This document shows positions 34,592-43,792 of a DNA stretch of 64,000 nt, one piece after another. The stretch is from Motiliproteus coralliicola (GTDB taxonomy: Bacteria > Pseudomonadota > Gammaproteobacteria > Pseudomonadales > Balneatricaceae): assembly GCF_003345655.1 (NCBI RefSeq), contig NZ_QQOH01000002.1:310001-374000 (forward strand), given 5' to 3'. The notes under the pieces were generated by a model, which saw nothing but the letters and a program-made list of their open reading frames with translations, searched no databases and was not told where the DNA came from. Position 1 is the first letter of the stretch, and each line of letters opens with the position of its first letter. The position numbers and the translations under genes were made by a program.

Positions 34592-35320
34592 TTAGTCCAG
34601 CGCATTCAAATCGAGTTGGTAGCCGGCGCTGTAGACCGAGCGGATCAGCGATGGGCGTCCGCCTTCGTCGGCCAGTTTGGCCCGGAGCTTACGGATATGG
34701 CTGTCGATGGTCCGGTCGCTGACGATCCGTGAGTCGGGGTAGATCCGGTTCATTAATTGTTCTCGGGTCAGTATCTGGCCGGGCCGTTGCAGCAACGCCT
34801 GCAGCAGTCGGAATTCTATGACGGTCAGCAATACCTCCCGATCGTGGAGCTTAGCGCAGCAGCGTCCTTCATCCAGTTGCAACGGCAGTTTGCTGTTGGT
34901 TCCGGTGCTGTCGGTTTCGGCACCGGCTTCCGATGAGGTTTCCGCCATCTTGCCGGGCTGGCGTCGCAGCACCGCTTTAACCCGGGCGACCACTTCGCGA
35001 AAGCTGTAGGGCTTGCAGATGTAATCATCGGCGCCGGATTCCAACCCCAGCAAACGGTCGATCTCTTCGGTTCGCGCGGTGGCCATCAATACCGGCACAG
35101 GGGTGAAGGTTCGCATCTCCTGCAGCAGCGAGAGTCCGTCGCGTTCCGGCAGCATCTGGTCCAGCAGAATCAGGTCGGGCTGATGTTGCTTGACCCAATC
35201 GATTACGCCGCTGCCGCTGAACAGGCAATGCACCTGATAGCCTTCGCGGTGCAGGTAGTCACGAAGCAGCTCGGCAACTCGCTGCTCGTCTTCGACCACC
35301 AAAATCTGTTTAGCGTGCAT
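34592..35320 (-). CDS. OmpR-family response regulator, BaeR/CpxR-like
   Basis: From ATG 35320 the 242-aa protein has a receiver domain (Glu-Asp-Glu at 10-12, phospho-acceptor Asp in Ile-Leu-Leu-Asp-Gln-Met near 54, Lys in Cys-Lys-Pro near 104). A polar Ser/Thr-rich linker at ~128-145 is followed by a winged-helix DNA-binding domain with Arg-Thr-Ile-Asp-Ser-His-Ile-Arg-Lys-Leu-Arg. It overlaps the sensor kinase gene by 11 bases. The three TGTGCAA repeats upstream of the operon are a plausible binding site. Confidence 0.9.
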   Translation of the reverse strand: MHAKQILVVEDEQRVAELLRDYLHREGYQVHCLFSGSGVIDWVKQHQPDLILLDQMLPERDGLSLLQEMRTFTPVPVLMATARTEEIDRLLGLESGADDYICKPYSFREVVARVKAVLRRQPGKMAETSSEAGAETDSTGTNSKLPLQLDEGRCCAKLHDREVLLTVIEFRLLQALLQRPGQILTREQLMNRIYPDSRIVSDRTIDSHIRKLRAKLADEGGRPSLIRSVYSAGYQLDLNALD

Positions 35321-36758
35321 CGGTGAGTTCTCCCGGTAATTCGATCTCGATTCTAAGGCCCCCAAGTTCACTATGATGGGCCTCGATCCGACCCTGGTGG
35401 GCCTGAATAATATTGCGGCAGATCGCCAGACCGATACCAAAGCCGCCCAGGCTACGATTGCGCGACCGTTCGACCCGGTAGAGTCGGTCAAACAGATGCG
35501 GCAGGTCGCCGTCGCCGACGCCGGGGCCGGAATCCTCGACCAGCAATTGAATAGCGGGGTCGGCGCGTTGCAGGCGGATGCTTAGCTCGCCGGGCTGATC
35601 GGTATAGCGCAGTGAATTGGTCAGCAGGTTATCGATTACCTGGGTCAGCCGCTTCTGGTCGGCGATGATCTCAATGTCCGACTCGAGTTCACAGCTCAGT
35701 TTGAGTTGTTGAGCCGACAGCTGAGTTTCGAACTTGCCCACGCATTGGCGCAGCAGTTGGTCGATCCGGCAGGGTGCGGTTTCCAGCTGCAGCGCGTCCG
35801 GTTCGGATTGCCACAAGGCTTTGAGATCGTCGACCAGATGGTTGAGCCGGTCGATATCCTGGCTCAGTAGTTCCAGCGTGGCGGGAGTCATCTCCCGCAG
35901 GCCATCCTGTACCGCCTCGATCTCACCGCGCATCAGGGTCAGCGGTGTCTTCAGTTCGTGGGAGATATCCTCAACCCATTTGCGGCGGGCCTGCTCGTTC
36001 TGCTCCAGGGTTGTAGCGAGCTGATTGAAGTCGCGGCTCAGGTCACCCAGTTCGTCCTTGCTGGTGACGGCGATTCGAGTGCGGTACTGGCCCTGGGTCA
36101 GGGCTCGAGTGCCCTGGATCAGCGGTCGTATCGCCCGCTGGAAGTGCTGTGCCGAAATCAGTGCCGCCAGCATCGAGACCAGCACCATGATCACGGCGAT
36201 GATCCAGAACTCGCGGGTCTGGGCCTCGATAAAGGTGATGGTGCCGTCGCCGAACTCGTCTTCTCGGATACCCAACCACCCCAGGGGCTGACCATCCTGT
36301 TCGATCGGCTGCAGCCTGGCTGGTGCATGCGGGTCATAGTCGCCGTAAAGCGGGTGGCGGTCGGGGTCGATAATAAAGATCAGCGGGACGAAACCGTACT
36401 CCAGTTCGGCCAGCTCCTCCTCCGGGATCTCATCGAGTAGCTCAGCTTCGGATTCCCCCTCCCACAGCAGACCTTCCAAGGCCGCCGCCAGTATCGGGTC
36501 CTGCTCCAGAAACTCGAAGCTGCCGTGACGCTGGTGGAGCTGTGCCAGGCGTTGGCTAAGCTTTTCCATCCGTTGGGCGTTGACCTCGCTGAGGTAGTCG
36601 CTGACACCAACCTCGAACGAGGAGAGGGTGAAAAACAGCATGCTCAGAATCAGCGCAACACTGGTGGTAACCAGGATCAGGAACAGTTTCAGGCGTAGGG
36701 TTAGCTGCACGTTGTTACTCGTTAATGGGGATGTGCGATGCCGAGGGGCACTGCACAT
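35310..36758 (-). CDS. Sensor histidine kinase, BaeS-like
   Basis: The 482-aa protein has two membrane helices (~20-42 and ~183-205) around a periplasmic domain rich in Glu/Leu, a HAMP domain (~205-255), an H-box Asp-Ile-Ser-His-Glu-Leu-Lys-Thr-Pro-Leu near 266, and an ATPase domain with N, G1 (Asp-Ser-Gly-Pro-Gly) and G2 (Gly-Phe-Gly-Ile-Gly-Leu) boxes. ATG 36758 or an internal GTG at 36707 may be the start. It lies 17 bases after the small periplasmic helical protein, suggesting a sensor-regulator-accessory trio like CpxA/CpxR/CpxP. Confidence 0.9.
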   Translation of the reverse strand: MCSAPRHRTSPLTSNNVQLTLRLKLFLILVTTSVALILSMLFFTLSSFEVGVSDYLSEVNAQRMEKLSQRLAQLHQRHGSFEFLEQDPILAAALEGLLWEGESEAELLDEIPEEELAELEYGFVPLIFIIDPDRHPLYGDYDPHAPARLQPIEQDGQPLGWLGIREDEFGDGTITFIEAQTREFWIIAVIMVLVSMLAALISAQHFQRAIRPLIQGTRALTQGQYRTRIAVTSKDELGDLSRDFNQLATTLEQNEQARRKWVEDISHELKTPLTLMRGEIEAVQDGLREMTPATLELLSQDIDRLNHLVDDLKALWQSEPDALQLETAPCRIDQLLRQCVGKFETQLSAQQLKLSCELESDIEIIADQKRLTQVIDNLLTNSLRYTDQPGELSIRLQRADPAIQLLVEDSGPGVGDGDLPHLFDRLYRVERSRNRSLGGFGIGLAICRNIIQAHQGRIEAHHSELGGLRIEIELPGELTDAR

Positions 36759-36775
36759 CCCTTGGTAGCCGGGAC

Positions 36776-37414
36776 TTATTCAAACTCGATCGAGCTCAGC
36801 TCAAGCTCTTCATCGAGGTTCAGGTAATCATCCAGGGTTCGCTGCACCAGCTCCGAGCGCATCGCCTGACGCGACTTCTGCCAATGCTCCAGCGAGGCCA
36901 GTTGGGTAGGGCTGAGGTCTTGATTACCTGGTAGGCTCTCATGCTCAAGCAATTGGGTCTCCAGATCAACCAACTGTTCGGCAACCTGTTTGAGCGCCTG
37001 ATATTCGGCCACGGCCGGTGCGGTTTGTTGGTGTTGGGCCTCGAGGTATTCCATCGCCAACTGATCGGCTTCCAGGCTGAGCAGATCGTGTTCAAGCAAG
37101 AGTTCGGCCTGCTCGGTACCCCGTTGAATCTGGGCCAACTGGTAATCTTCGACCATATCGTACAGCTCCCAGATCACCTCGTTGTAGAGCTGCGGCTCTT
37201 CCTGCTGGAGTTGATCCAGTTCGGCACGCATAGGCAGCCGATCACCCAGCACCTCCATCACGGTTGATTGGGCTTGTGGAAACTGAGACGGGGTTGGGGT
37301 GGCCGCCTGGGCCTGGCTGAAACTTCCGACCAGCAGCAGTGCGGCGCCGACGGGTTTGAACCACTTAGCCGATTTGATGGGCTGAGTCAGTTTGGTGAAT
37401 AGGATCGTTTTCAT
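36776..37414 (-). CDS. Periplasmic helical protein of the two-component operon
   Basis: The 212-aa product starts at ATG 37414 behind AAAGGAG. Its signal peptide ends near Gln-Ala-Gln-Ala-Ala. The mature protein is almost all helix, very rich in Leu, Glu and Gln, with Leu-Ser-Pro-Thr-Gln-Leu near residue 170, recalling the Leu-Thr-x-x-Gln motif of Spy/CpxP chaperones. Sequence identity to Spy or CpxP is not obvious, so this is an analogy. As first gene of the operon it probably tunes the kinase or protects envelope proteins. Confidence 0.75.
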   Translation of the reverse strand: MKTILFTKLTQPIKSAKWFKPVGAALLLVGSFSQAQAATPTPSQFPQAQSTVMEVLGDRLPMRAELDQLQQEEPQLYNEVIWELYDMVEDYQLAQIQRGTEQAELLLEHDLLSLEADQLAMEYLEAQHQQTAPAVAEYQALKQVAEQLVDLETQLLEHESLPGNQDLSPTQLASLEHWQKSRQAMRSELVQRTLDDYLNLDEELELSSIEFE

Positions 37415-37462
37415 GTCGTTCTCCTTTAGAACCGGGTTGTTGAGGAGAACTATCGCCGGACT

Positions 37463-37503
37463 TTGTGCAACAAAGATGCGCAGAATGTGCAAAGTTTGTG
37501 CAA
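37463..37503 (-). promoter_or_regulatory. Three phased direct repeats (TTGCACA) upstream of the two-component operon
   Basis: On the + strand TGTGCAA occurs at 37464, 37486 and 37497, spaced 22 and 11 bases apart. Read on the operon strand the repeat is TTGCACA. Spacing in whole helical turns (11 bp) is the usual geometry for tandem binding of OmpR-family regulators, and the repeats lie 50-90 bases before the first gene. This suggests autoregulation by the operon's own response regulator, or control of the divergent tex gene. Confidence 0.6.
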
Positions 37504-37630
37504 ATACCTAAGGTCGGTTGGGGAGTAGGGGGAAGTCGTTGCTTCGGTATCCGCGCTTCCGCTAGGCTAGCGGCCTTTACTGCGCGGCAAAGAGACCGGC
37601 GCTTACCGTTTTATCGTCAGGGTTGTTGTT

Positions 37631-39916
37631 ATGCTCCATCAACGTATCGCCAGCGAACTGCAGGTCAAACCTTCCCAGGTGGAGGCCGCCGTCAAACTGC
37701 TGGATGAGGGCGCCACGGTGCCTTTTATCGCCCGTTATCGTAAAGAGGTAACGGGGGCGCTGGATGATTCTCAGCTACGCCAGTTGCAGGAGCGATTGAG
37801 CTACCTGCGTGAACTGGATGATCGTCGCGAGGTGATTCTTCGCAGCATCGACGAGCAGGGGCTGCTGAACGGTGCATTGCGCGCGCAGTTGATGGACGCC
37901 GATAGCAAGGTGCGTCTGGAAGATCTGTACCTGCCGTATCGGCCCAAGCGTCGAACCAAGGCCCAGATGGCGCGCGAAGCCGGGATCGACCCGCTGCTTG
38001 ATCAACTGCTCAAAGGCGACAGCCAAACACCGGAGCAACAGGCCCAGGGCTACCTGAATGCCGAGGCCGGTTATGCCGACACCGAAGCGGTGTTGGCCGG
38101 GGCGGCAGCGATACTGGTCGAGCGGATCAGCGAACAGGCCGACCTGGTCAGTCGTCTGCGAGACCAGATCTGGCGCGATGCCGCCCTGCAGGTCACGGTG
38201 ATCAAGAAAAAAGCCGAAGAGGGGGCAAAGTTTCGCGATTACTTCGACCATCGCGAGCCGCTTAAGCGGGTACCGTCGCACCGGGCCTTGGCGATCTTGC
38301 GTGGAGTGCAGGAAAAGGTGCTGACCGCCAAGCTCGATCTGGAAGAACAGCTTGGCCACTACGATAGTCTGGTCAGCCAGCAGGTGCGCTTTGCTGCCCG
38401 GGGCCGTTGCGGCGACTGGGTTCGACAGACGCTGGCCAAGGGACTTCGAAGCAAGCTGATCCCGCAGCTGGAGAAGGAGCTGATCGGCCGAATGCGCGAA
38501 GCGGCCGAGGAGGAAGCGATCCGGGTGTTCTCCCGTAACCTGAAGCAGCTGTTGCTCAGCGCTCCGGCAGGCCGTCGCCCGACCCTAGGATTGGACCCGG
38601 GCCTGCGTACCGGCGTTAAAGTCGCCGTCGTGGACAGCACCGGTAAACTGGTGGCCCACAGCACCATCTATCCCCATGTGCCGCGCAATGACTGGGATCG
38701 CTCGATCGAATCGCTGGCCAAACTCTGCGAGCAGCATCGGGTCGAGCTGATCAGTATTGGCAACGGCACCGGCTCCCGTGAGACCGATACGTTGGTCAGC
38801 GATCTGTTCAAACGCTATCCGGAGATCAAGGCCCAGAAGGTGATGGTGAATGAGGCCGGAGCGTCGGTCTACTCCGCCTCCGAGCTGGCTGCCAACGAAT
38901 TTCCGGATCTTGACGTGACGATCCGTGGCGCCGTTTCGATCGCACGACGACTGCAGGACCCGCTGGCCGAGCTGGTCAAGATCGAACCCAAGGCGATCGG
39001 GGTGGGGCAGTACCAGCACGACCTGAATCAGACCAGACTGGCCCATAGCCTGGATGGGGTGGTCGAAGACTGTGTAAACCAGGTCGGCGTCGATCTGAAT
39101 ACCGCCTCCGAAGCGTTGCTGGCCCGGATCTCCGGTCTGAGCACCACCCTGGCTCGCAATATCGTGGCCTACCGCGATGAAAACGGCGCCTTTGCCAACC
39201 GGACCGCCTTGAAAAAGGTCGCCCGCCTCGGCCCCAAGGCGTTCGAGCAGGCCGCCGGCTTCTTGCGGATCCAAGACGGTAAACAGCCTCTGGACGGCTC
39301 GAGCGTGCACCCGGAAGCCTACGATCTGGTCAAAAAGATCGCGGCCGAAAACAACCGCACCCTACCGAGCCTGATCGGCGACGCGGCCTTTTTGCGTAAC
39401 CTCAATCCGCAGCGCTACGTAGATGATCGCTTTGGTGACTTCACCGTGCGGGATATCCTCAAAGAGCTGGAAAAGCCCGGCCGCGATCCGCGTCCCGAAT
39501 TTAAAACCGCGCGCTTCCAGGATGGGGTCGAAAAGCCCAGCGACCTGAAGCCGGGTATGCGCCTGGAAGGGACCGTCACCAACGTGGCCAACTTCGGTGC
39601 TTTCGTCGATATCGGCGTCCATCAGGACGGTTTGGTGCATATCTCCCAGTTGGCGGATCGCTTCGTCAAAGATCCGCAGGATATCGTCAAACCCGGCGAT
39701 ATCGTCCAGGTACGGGTGCTGGAGGTGGATCTGAAGCGACAGCGGATCTCGCTATCGATGAAGCGCGAAGAGTCCGGGACCCATCAATCCAAGCCGAAAC
39801 CCAACCGGCCACAAACCGCTCCTAAGCCTTCGGCGCGAGCGAGCAAACAAGCAGCGACATCGAGCGTTGGTACCTTCGGCCAGCTGTTGCAGCAGGCGCA
39901 GAAGAAGAAACGTTAG
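37631..39916 (+). CDS. tex: Tex family transcription accessory RNA-binding protein
   Basis: The 761-aa protein has the complete Tex layout: N-terminal helical domain (1-190) with Val-Pro-Phe-Ile-Ala-Arg-Tyr-Arg-Lys-Glu near 30-39, a YqgF/RNase H-like domain (~325-450) with Leu-Gly-Leu-Asp-Pro-Gly-Leu-Arg-Thr-Gly, helix-hairpin-helix repeats (~490-560), and a C-terminal S1 domain (~640-710). The tail is Lys/Arg/Pro-rich. It binds RNA and affects transcription and stress gene expression. A stem-loop follows the gene. Confidence 0.94.
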   Translation: MLHQRIASELQVKPSQVEAAVKLLDEGATVPFIARYRKEVTGALDDSQLRQLQERLSYLRELDDRREVILRSIDEQGLLNGALRAQLMDADSKVRLEDLYLPYRPKRRTKAQMAREAGIDPLLDQLLKGDSQTPEQQAQGYLNAEAGYADTEAVLAGAAAILVERISEQADLVSRLRDQIWRDAALQVTVIKKKAEEGAKFRDYFDHREPLKRVPSHRALAILRGVQEKVLTAKLDLEEQLGHYDSLVSQQVRFAARGRCGDWVRQTLAKGLRSKLIPQLEKELIGRMREAAEEEAIRVFSRNLKQLLLSAPAGRRPTLGLDPGLRTGVKVAVVDSTGKLVAHSTIYPHVPRNDWDRSIESLAKLCEQHRVELISIGNGTGSRETDTLVSDLFKRYPEIKAQKVMVNEAGASVYSASELAANEFPDLDVTIRGAVSIARRLQDPLAELVKIEPKAIGVGQYQHDLNQTRLAHSLDGVVEDCVNQVGVDLNTASEALLARISGLSTTLARNIVAYRDENGAFANRTALKKVARLGPKAFEQAAGFLRIQDGKQPLDGSSVHPEAYDLVKKIAAENNRTLPSLIGDAAFLRNLNPQRYVDDRFGDFTVRDILKELEKPGRDPRPEFKTARFQDGVEKPSDLKPGMRLEGTVTNVANFGAFVDIGVHQDGLVHISQLADRFVKDPQDIVKPGDIVQVRVLEVDLKRQRISLSMKREESGTHQSKPKPNRPQTAPKPSARASKQAATSSVGTFGQLLQQAQKKKR

Positions 39917-40279
39917 ATCGAGCCAACTAGTTCGTTAACGAACCTTTCCTAGCGGCCGGTAGGTGCATCTGTATGAGGGCAGCTGCCGGCTTTGATATGT
40001 CCTGAACCTTTCTCAGCGGTATCGATTGCCGCTGCAATTCGATCCTGTTCGGTCTACCTATTTCGCTCTTCCAGTCCTGATCAGATCGGCTGCTTGCTTA
40101 ATTATCAGTTGAGAAGATCGTTCAATCGTTTCAGCTAATAGTGTGTATAAGAGATTCTGATTCTTCTCGAAGCACACTACCGTTCCCCTCTTAATAGATC
40201 CCAGAAGCAATAGCACAGCCATCTGCCCAATTGCTTTATCCGGCGACACAACAATAACTTTAATAGCGAGGAAATCCTG
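39917..40279. other. Intergenic region between tex and the TRAP operon
   Basis: Beyond the candidate tex terminator the 363 bases have no gene. The AT-richer stretch around 40100-40260 probably carries the TRAP operon promoter, but I cannot fix its boxes. GCGAGG lies about 8 bases before the ATG at 40280. The convergent LysR regulator of the operon could bind here. Confidence 0.5.
39955..39996 (+). terminator. Candidate terminator after tex
   Basis: gccggtaggtgc and gcagctgccggc pair over 12 positions with one mismatch and one G-U pair, loop of 12 bases, followed only by tttgat. A weak T-tract keeps confidence low. Confidence 0.45.
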
Positions 40280-41305
40280 ATGAGGAGTTCTATCAAGCAC
40301 ATTGCCAAACTTGGTATGGCCACCCTGGTGGCCGGTGCGCTTACTGTTACCGCCACCAGCGCCTTGGCTGGTACTAATCTGCGTCTTTCACATTCGGCTC
40401 CTCCGGGATCAGAGCGCGATCTCTGGGCCAAAGAGTTTGCCAAGCGTGTTCAAGAACAGACCGATGAACGGGTCAAATTCAGGGTTTATCCGGCCAACCA
40501 GTTGGGCGACTGGGAAGAAACCTACGATCAACTGACCCAGGGCTCCATTGATGCGGCGGTTCAATCGCTATCGACCAAATACGACAAGCGTCTGGGAATC
40601 TCCTGGTTTCCCTATTCGGTCAGCGACTATAAGTCCGCCGAGCAGGCGTGGAACGTCGGCGGTTTCCTCTTTAACGTCATGGACAACCTGCTGGAGCGCC
40701 AAAACCTAACCCTGTTGGCGCCCTACGCCAACGGCATGGGCGGCATGGCCGTGGGCACCAGTGTCGAGCAGCCTGAAAACCCTGATGCGGACCACAAATC
40801 GTTGAAGATCCGGGTTTGGCCTTCCGGTGCCGCGACCCATCGACCGGTTCTGGAGCGTTTGGGCTACAACACCACCACCATGCCCTGGGCTGAGCTTTAC
40901 ACCGGCGTTCAGACCGGCGTTATCGACGGCATGATCGGCGGCACGCCTGAAAATGCTGTGCGCGACTGGAACGGCGTAGTGAAAACCTGGGTACAACTGA
41001 ACGATCACTTCGAAGTGAACTGGCTGGTGATGAATCGTAAATCGATCAGCCGAGTCTCTGAGAAAGATCGTGAAATCATCCGAACTATCGCCAAGAACAT
41101 TGCGACCGAGCGATTCGAACGGGTTGCCCAGGCGGATGAAGAGTATCGCCAGAAACTACGTGACAGCGGTGTAACGGTGGTGACCTTCAACGATGCCGAA
41201 ATGGAAGCGATCACGCAGGCGGTTCGCAAAGATGTCTGGCCTCAAATCAAGGATGAGCTGGGTGACGAGCTCTACCAGCTGATTGCCGAGCAATACGCCA
41301 AGTAA
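40280..41305 (+). CDS. TRAP transporter solute-binding subunit (DctP family)
   Basis: The 341-aa protein has a signal peptide ending near Ala-Leu-Ala-Gly and a DctP-type fold. Leu-Arg-Leu-Ser-His-Ser-Ala-Pro-Pro-Gly-Ser follows the signal peptide, and Leu-Lys-Ile-Arg-Val near 175 carries the Arg that binds the substrate carboxylate in most family members. A conserved Gly-Val-Ile-Asp-Gly-Met-Ile-Gly-Gly lies near 215. It should therefore bind an organic acid or amino-acid-like compound with a free carboxylate. First gene of the TRAP-lyase operon. Confidence 0.9.
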   Translation: MRSSIKHIAKLGMATLVAGALTVTATSALAGTNLRLSHSAPPGSERDLWAKEFAKRVQEQTDERVKFRVYPANQLGDWEETYDQLTQGSIDAAVQSLSTKYDKRLGISWFPYSVSDYKSAEQAWNVGGFLFNVMDNLLERQNLTLLAPYANGMGGMAVGTSVEQPENPDADHKSLKIRVWPSGAATHRPVLERLGYNTTTMPWAELYTGVQTGVIDGMIGGTPENAVRDWNGVVKTWVQLNDHFEVNWLVMNRKSISRVSEKDREIIRTIAKNIATERFERVAQADEEYRQKLRDSGVTVVTFNDAEMEAITQAVRKDVWPQIKDELGDELYQLIAEQYAK

Positions 41306-41398
41306 AACCTGTGAAATGCTGCCATGCCGCTTAATGAGCGGCATCGGCGGCGACTGAACGCTGCTTGACTAGGCAGGTTCAACAAGAAGGTCTCTATC

Positions 41399-41929
41399 AT
41401 GACGACAACTACAATAAGAGACGTGAAGAAAGCTCCCTCTCTTTCATCCCTATGGCAGTTCAAACTGCGTCTGCAGCGACTGGTGATGTTCTCCACCAGT
41501 GTCGCTTTCACCCTGCTGGTGTTCGTTCAGGTCGTATCGCGCTACATCTTCAACTACTCCTTCTTTGGGATCGAAGAAGCAGCCAGCTACCTGGCCATCA
41601 TCATGTACTTTATTGGCGCGGCCTACGGCACCCATGCCAAAGGGCATATCTCGGCGGGATTGGTCGATACCTTTTGCCAGCCGGGCCGGCTGGTTGATAT
41701 AGCTCACATCATCACTCGTCTTATTTCTGCACTGCTGTGCGTCTACCTTTGCCGGGAAACTCTGGAGTTGGTGCAGTTCAATCTGCAGATGGACGTGCGC
41801 TCGGTCGAGTTGCGGGTACCGATGGCCTGGATCTATATCGGCATGCTGATCGGCATGGCGCTGATGGCCTTCTACTTCATTGTTGAGATGGTCGAAGCCT
41901 GCATCGACCTGTTCAAGCACAGCCACTGA
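41399..41929 (+). CDS. TRAP transporter small permease (DctQ family)
   Basis: The 176-aa membrane protein has four helices in the usual DctQ arrangement, with Gly-Ile-Glu-Glu-Ala-Ala-Ser-Tyr near residue 57 and Arg-Val-Pro-Met-Ala-Trp-Ile-Tyr-Ile-Gly near 140 as conserved blocks. It lies between the binding protein and the large permease, with 14 bases to the latter. Confidence 0.9.
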   Translation: MTTTTIRDVKKAPSLSSLWQFKLRLQRLVMFSTSVAFTLLVFVQVVSRYIFNYSFFGIEEAASYLAIIMYFIGAAYGTHAKGHISAGLVDTFCQPGRLVDIAHIITRLISALLCVYLCRETLELVQFNLQMDVRSVELRVPMAWIYIGMLIGMALMAFYFIVEMVEACIDLFKHSH

Positions 41930-41943
41930 TTGAGGACATATCC

Positions 41944-43248
41944 ATGAGTGCTATCGTCATTTGGGACGTTGTCCTGTTAGTTGTGCTGATGATGATCGGG
42001 GTGCCCGTCGCCTTGACCTTCGTTGCTGCAGCACTGTTTCTGATTGTTATGGGGGATTACGGCAACACCTCCTTTATGGTCACCTCCGGATTCGCCAAGA
42101 CCTCTTCGATGGTGCTGCTGGCGATTCCCCTTTATATCCTGGCTGGTTCCATCATGACCAACGGCGGCATCGCCCGACGGATGCTCGAATTGGGCGACAG
42201 TCTGTTTGGACATATGCGTGGCGGTCTGGGGGTCGTAACGGTAGTGACCACCGCCGTGTTCGGTGCGATCTCCGGCATGGCTTCTTCGGCGGTTGCTGCA
42301 ATCGGTTCGATCATGATTCCGCGCATGGTGGAGAAGGGCTATGACCGTGGCTATGCCACCTCGCTGGTCTCCTGCTCAGCGGTGCTCGCGTTGCTGATTC
42401 CACCCAGTGCCACGATGATCCTTTACGGCTGGGTTACCAGTACTTCCATCACCGCGGTCTTTCTGGCGCCGGTATTGCCAGCCTTACTGTTAGTTTCGCT
42501 GTTCTGTTTCTGGAACTTCATCTTGACCCGCAACATGCCGCTAGTCGTTGAGGAAAAACTGAGCTTCCAGCAAGCCAAAGAGAATGTGTTTCTGAAAGCC
42601 CGTAAAGCCGGTTTCGGTTTGGCTATGCCGGTGATCATTCTCGGCTTTATCTACGGAGGGGTGACCACGCCGACTGAAGCGGCAGCCGTTGCGGTGATGT
42701 ACGCGATCCCGGTGGCGTTCTGGATCTACAAGGAGATGGATTGGGGCTCCTTCTACGAAGCTGTTTGGAAGGCGGCCCAGGTGACGGCGGTACTGATGCT
42801 GGTGATCTTCTGCGCCACCATGTTGGCTCGGGTCCTGACATTTGAGGATGTGCCCCAACAGATCCTGGAAACCCTGCTGTCGATTACCGAGAACAAAATC
42901 CTGCTGCTGTTGTTGGTCAATCTGTTCCTGCTGATGGTTGGCATGTTTATGGAGGATGTCTCCGGCATTCTGCTGGCTGCCCCCCTGTTGCTGCCAGTCA
43001 TGAACGAGATTGGTGTCCATCCGGTTCACTTTGCCGCGATCATCGCGACCAACCTGGGCATGGGGCTGATTACGCCGCCGACGGCACCGATTCTGTACTT
43101 TGGCACCCTGATTGGTGGGGTGAAGCTTCCGCAGGTGATCAAGCCCACGCTGGTGTTCGTGTTCCTGGCCTACCTGCCGGTGGTACTACTGACCACCTTT
43201 ATTCCCGAGCTGGCATTGTGGCTGCCGCGTATGGTTACCGGGCTTTGA
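41944..43248 (+). CDS. TRAP transporter large permease (DctM family)
   Basis: The 434-aa protein has the standard length and about twelve helices. Family marks are Ile-Pro-Leu-Tyr-Ile-Leu-Ala-Gly near 62, Ala-Ile-Ser-Gly-Met-Ala-Ser-Ser-Ala-Val-Ala near 107, Leu-Ile-Pro-Pro-Ser near 150, and Thr-Pro-Pro-Thr-Ala-Pro near 376. It drives sodium-coupled uptake together with DctP and DctQ. Confidence 0.93.
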   Translation: MSAIVIWDVVLLVVLMMIGVPVALTFVAAALFLIVMGDYGNTSFMVTSGFAKTSSMVLLAIPLYILAGSIMTNGGIARRMLELGDSLFGHMRGGLGVVTVVTTAVFGAISGMASSAVAAIGSIMIPRMVEKGYDRGYATSLVSCSAVLALLIPPSATMILYGWVTSTSITAVFLAPVLPALLLVSLFCFWNFILTRNMPLVVEEKLSFQQAKENVFLKARKAGFGLAMPVIILGFIYGGVTTPTEAAAVAVMYAIPVAFWIYKEMDWGSFYEAVWKAAQVTAVLMLVIFCATMLARVLTFEDVPQQILETLLSITENKILLLLLVNLFLLMVGMFMEDVSGILLAAPLLLPVMNEIGVHPVHFAAIIATNLGMGLITPPTAPILYFGTLIGGVKLPQVIKPTLVFVFLAYLPVVLLTTFIPELALWLPRMVTGL

Positions 43249-43275
43249 GCAATCCGTTTGGATACTGGAGGATTT

Positions 43276-43773
43276 ATGGATGATTTAAATTCCCGATTTC
43301 ACCTGATCGCTACCGGTGGAACGATCGACTCCTACTACAACGTCGACAGCTGTACGCCGGAGTGTTTCGAAGAGAGTGTGTTGCCGCATTACCTGCAACA
43401 ACACGCCATGTTGAGCCGGCAGTCATTTCAATTTACCCAGCTCTGCATGAAAGACAGTCGTGATATCTCGCCACAGGATCGAGAGGCGATGGTTGAGCGG
43501 ATCTGCAGCAGCCCAGAGCGCTCGATCGTGCTGACCCACGGCTCTTTCACGGTGTTTGAAACCGCTCGGTATATTGCAGACCGACAGGGTTCGTTTACGG
43601 ATAAAACCGTAATACTGACCGGCGCATTGAAGCCGATTGATGGATTCGTCCACGGCGATGGTCTGTTCAATTTGGGGGCTGCAATTCTGGCATCTCAGCA
43701 CGCAAAACCGGGTATTTACGTTTGCATAGAAGGGCAGCTTTATCTGCCGTCCGATCGAGAGAATTGGCACTGA
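43276..43773 (+). CDS. Single-domain asparaginase-like protein
   Basis: The 165-aa protein (ATG 43276 behind GGAGGA) matches only the N-terminal domain of type II-like L-asparaginases, about half the usual 330 aa. The first catalytic block Ala-Thr-Gly-Gly-Thr-Ile-Asp-Ser (12-19) is intact with the nucleophilic Thr16. The second block, usually Thr-His-Gly-Thr-Asp-Thr, reads Thr-His-Gly-Ser-Phe-Thr, so the Asp that contacts substrate is lost. The frame ends cleanly and is followed by the lyase gene after 19 bases, so it is not an obvious frameshift relic. Small asparaginase-domain proteins do occur; what it hydrolyses, if anything, is unknown. Confidence 0.8.
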   Translation: MDDLNSRFHLIATGGTIDSYYNVDSCTPECFEESVLPHYLQQHAMLSRQSFQFTQLCMKDSRDISPQDREAMVERICSSPERSIVLTHGSFTVFETARYIADRQGSFTDKTVILTGALKPIDGFVHGDGLFNLGAAILASQHAKPGIYVCIEGQLYLPSDRENWH

Positions 43774-43792
43774 GCCACAGGAGAATTAACTG

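Noticed and set aside
38585-39310. Minus-strand frame of 241 codons inside tex
   Set aside because: Antisense shadow with no family resemblance.
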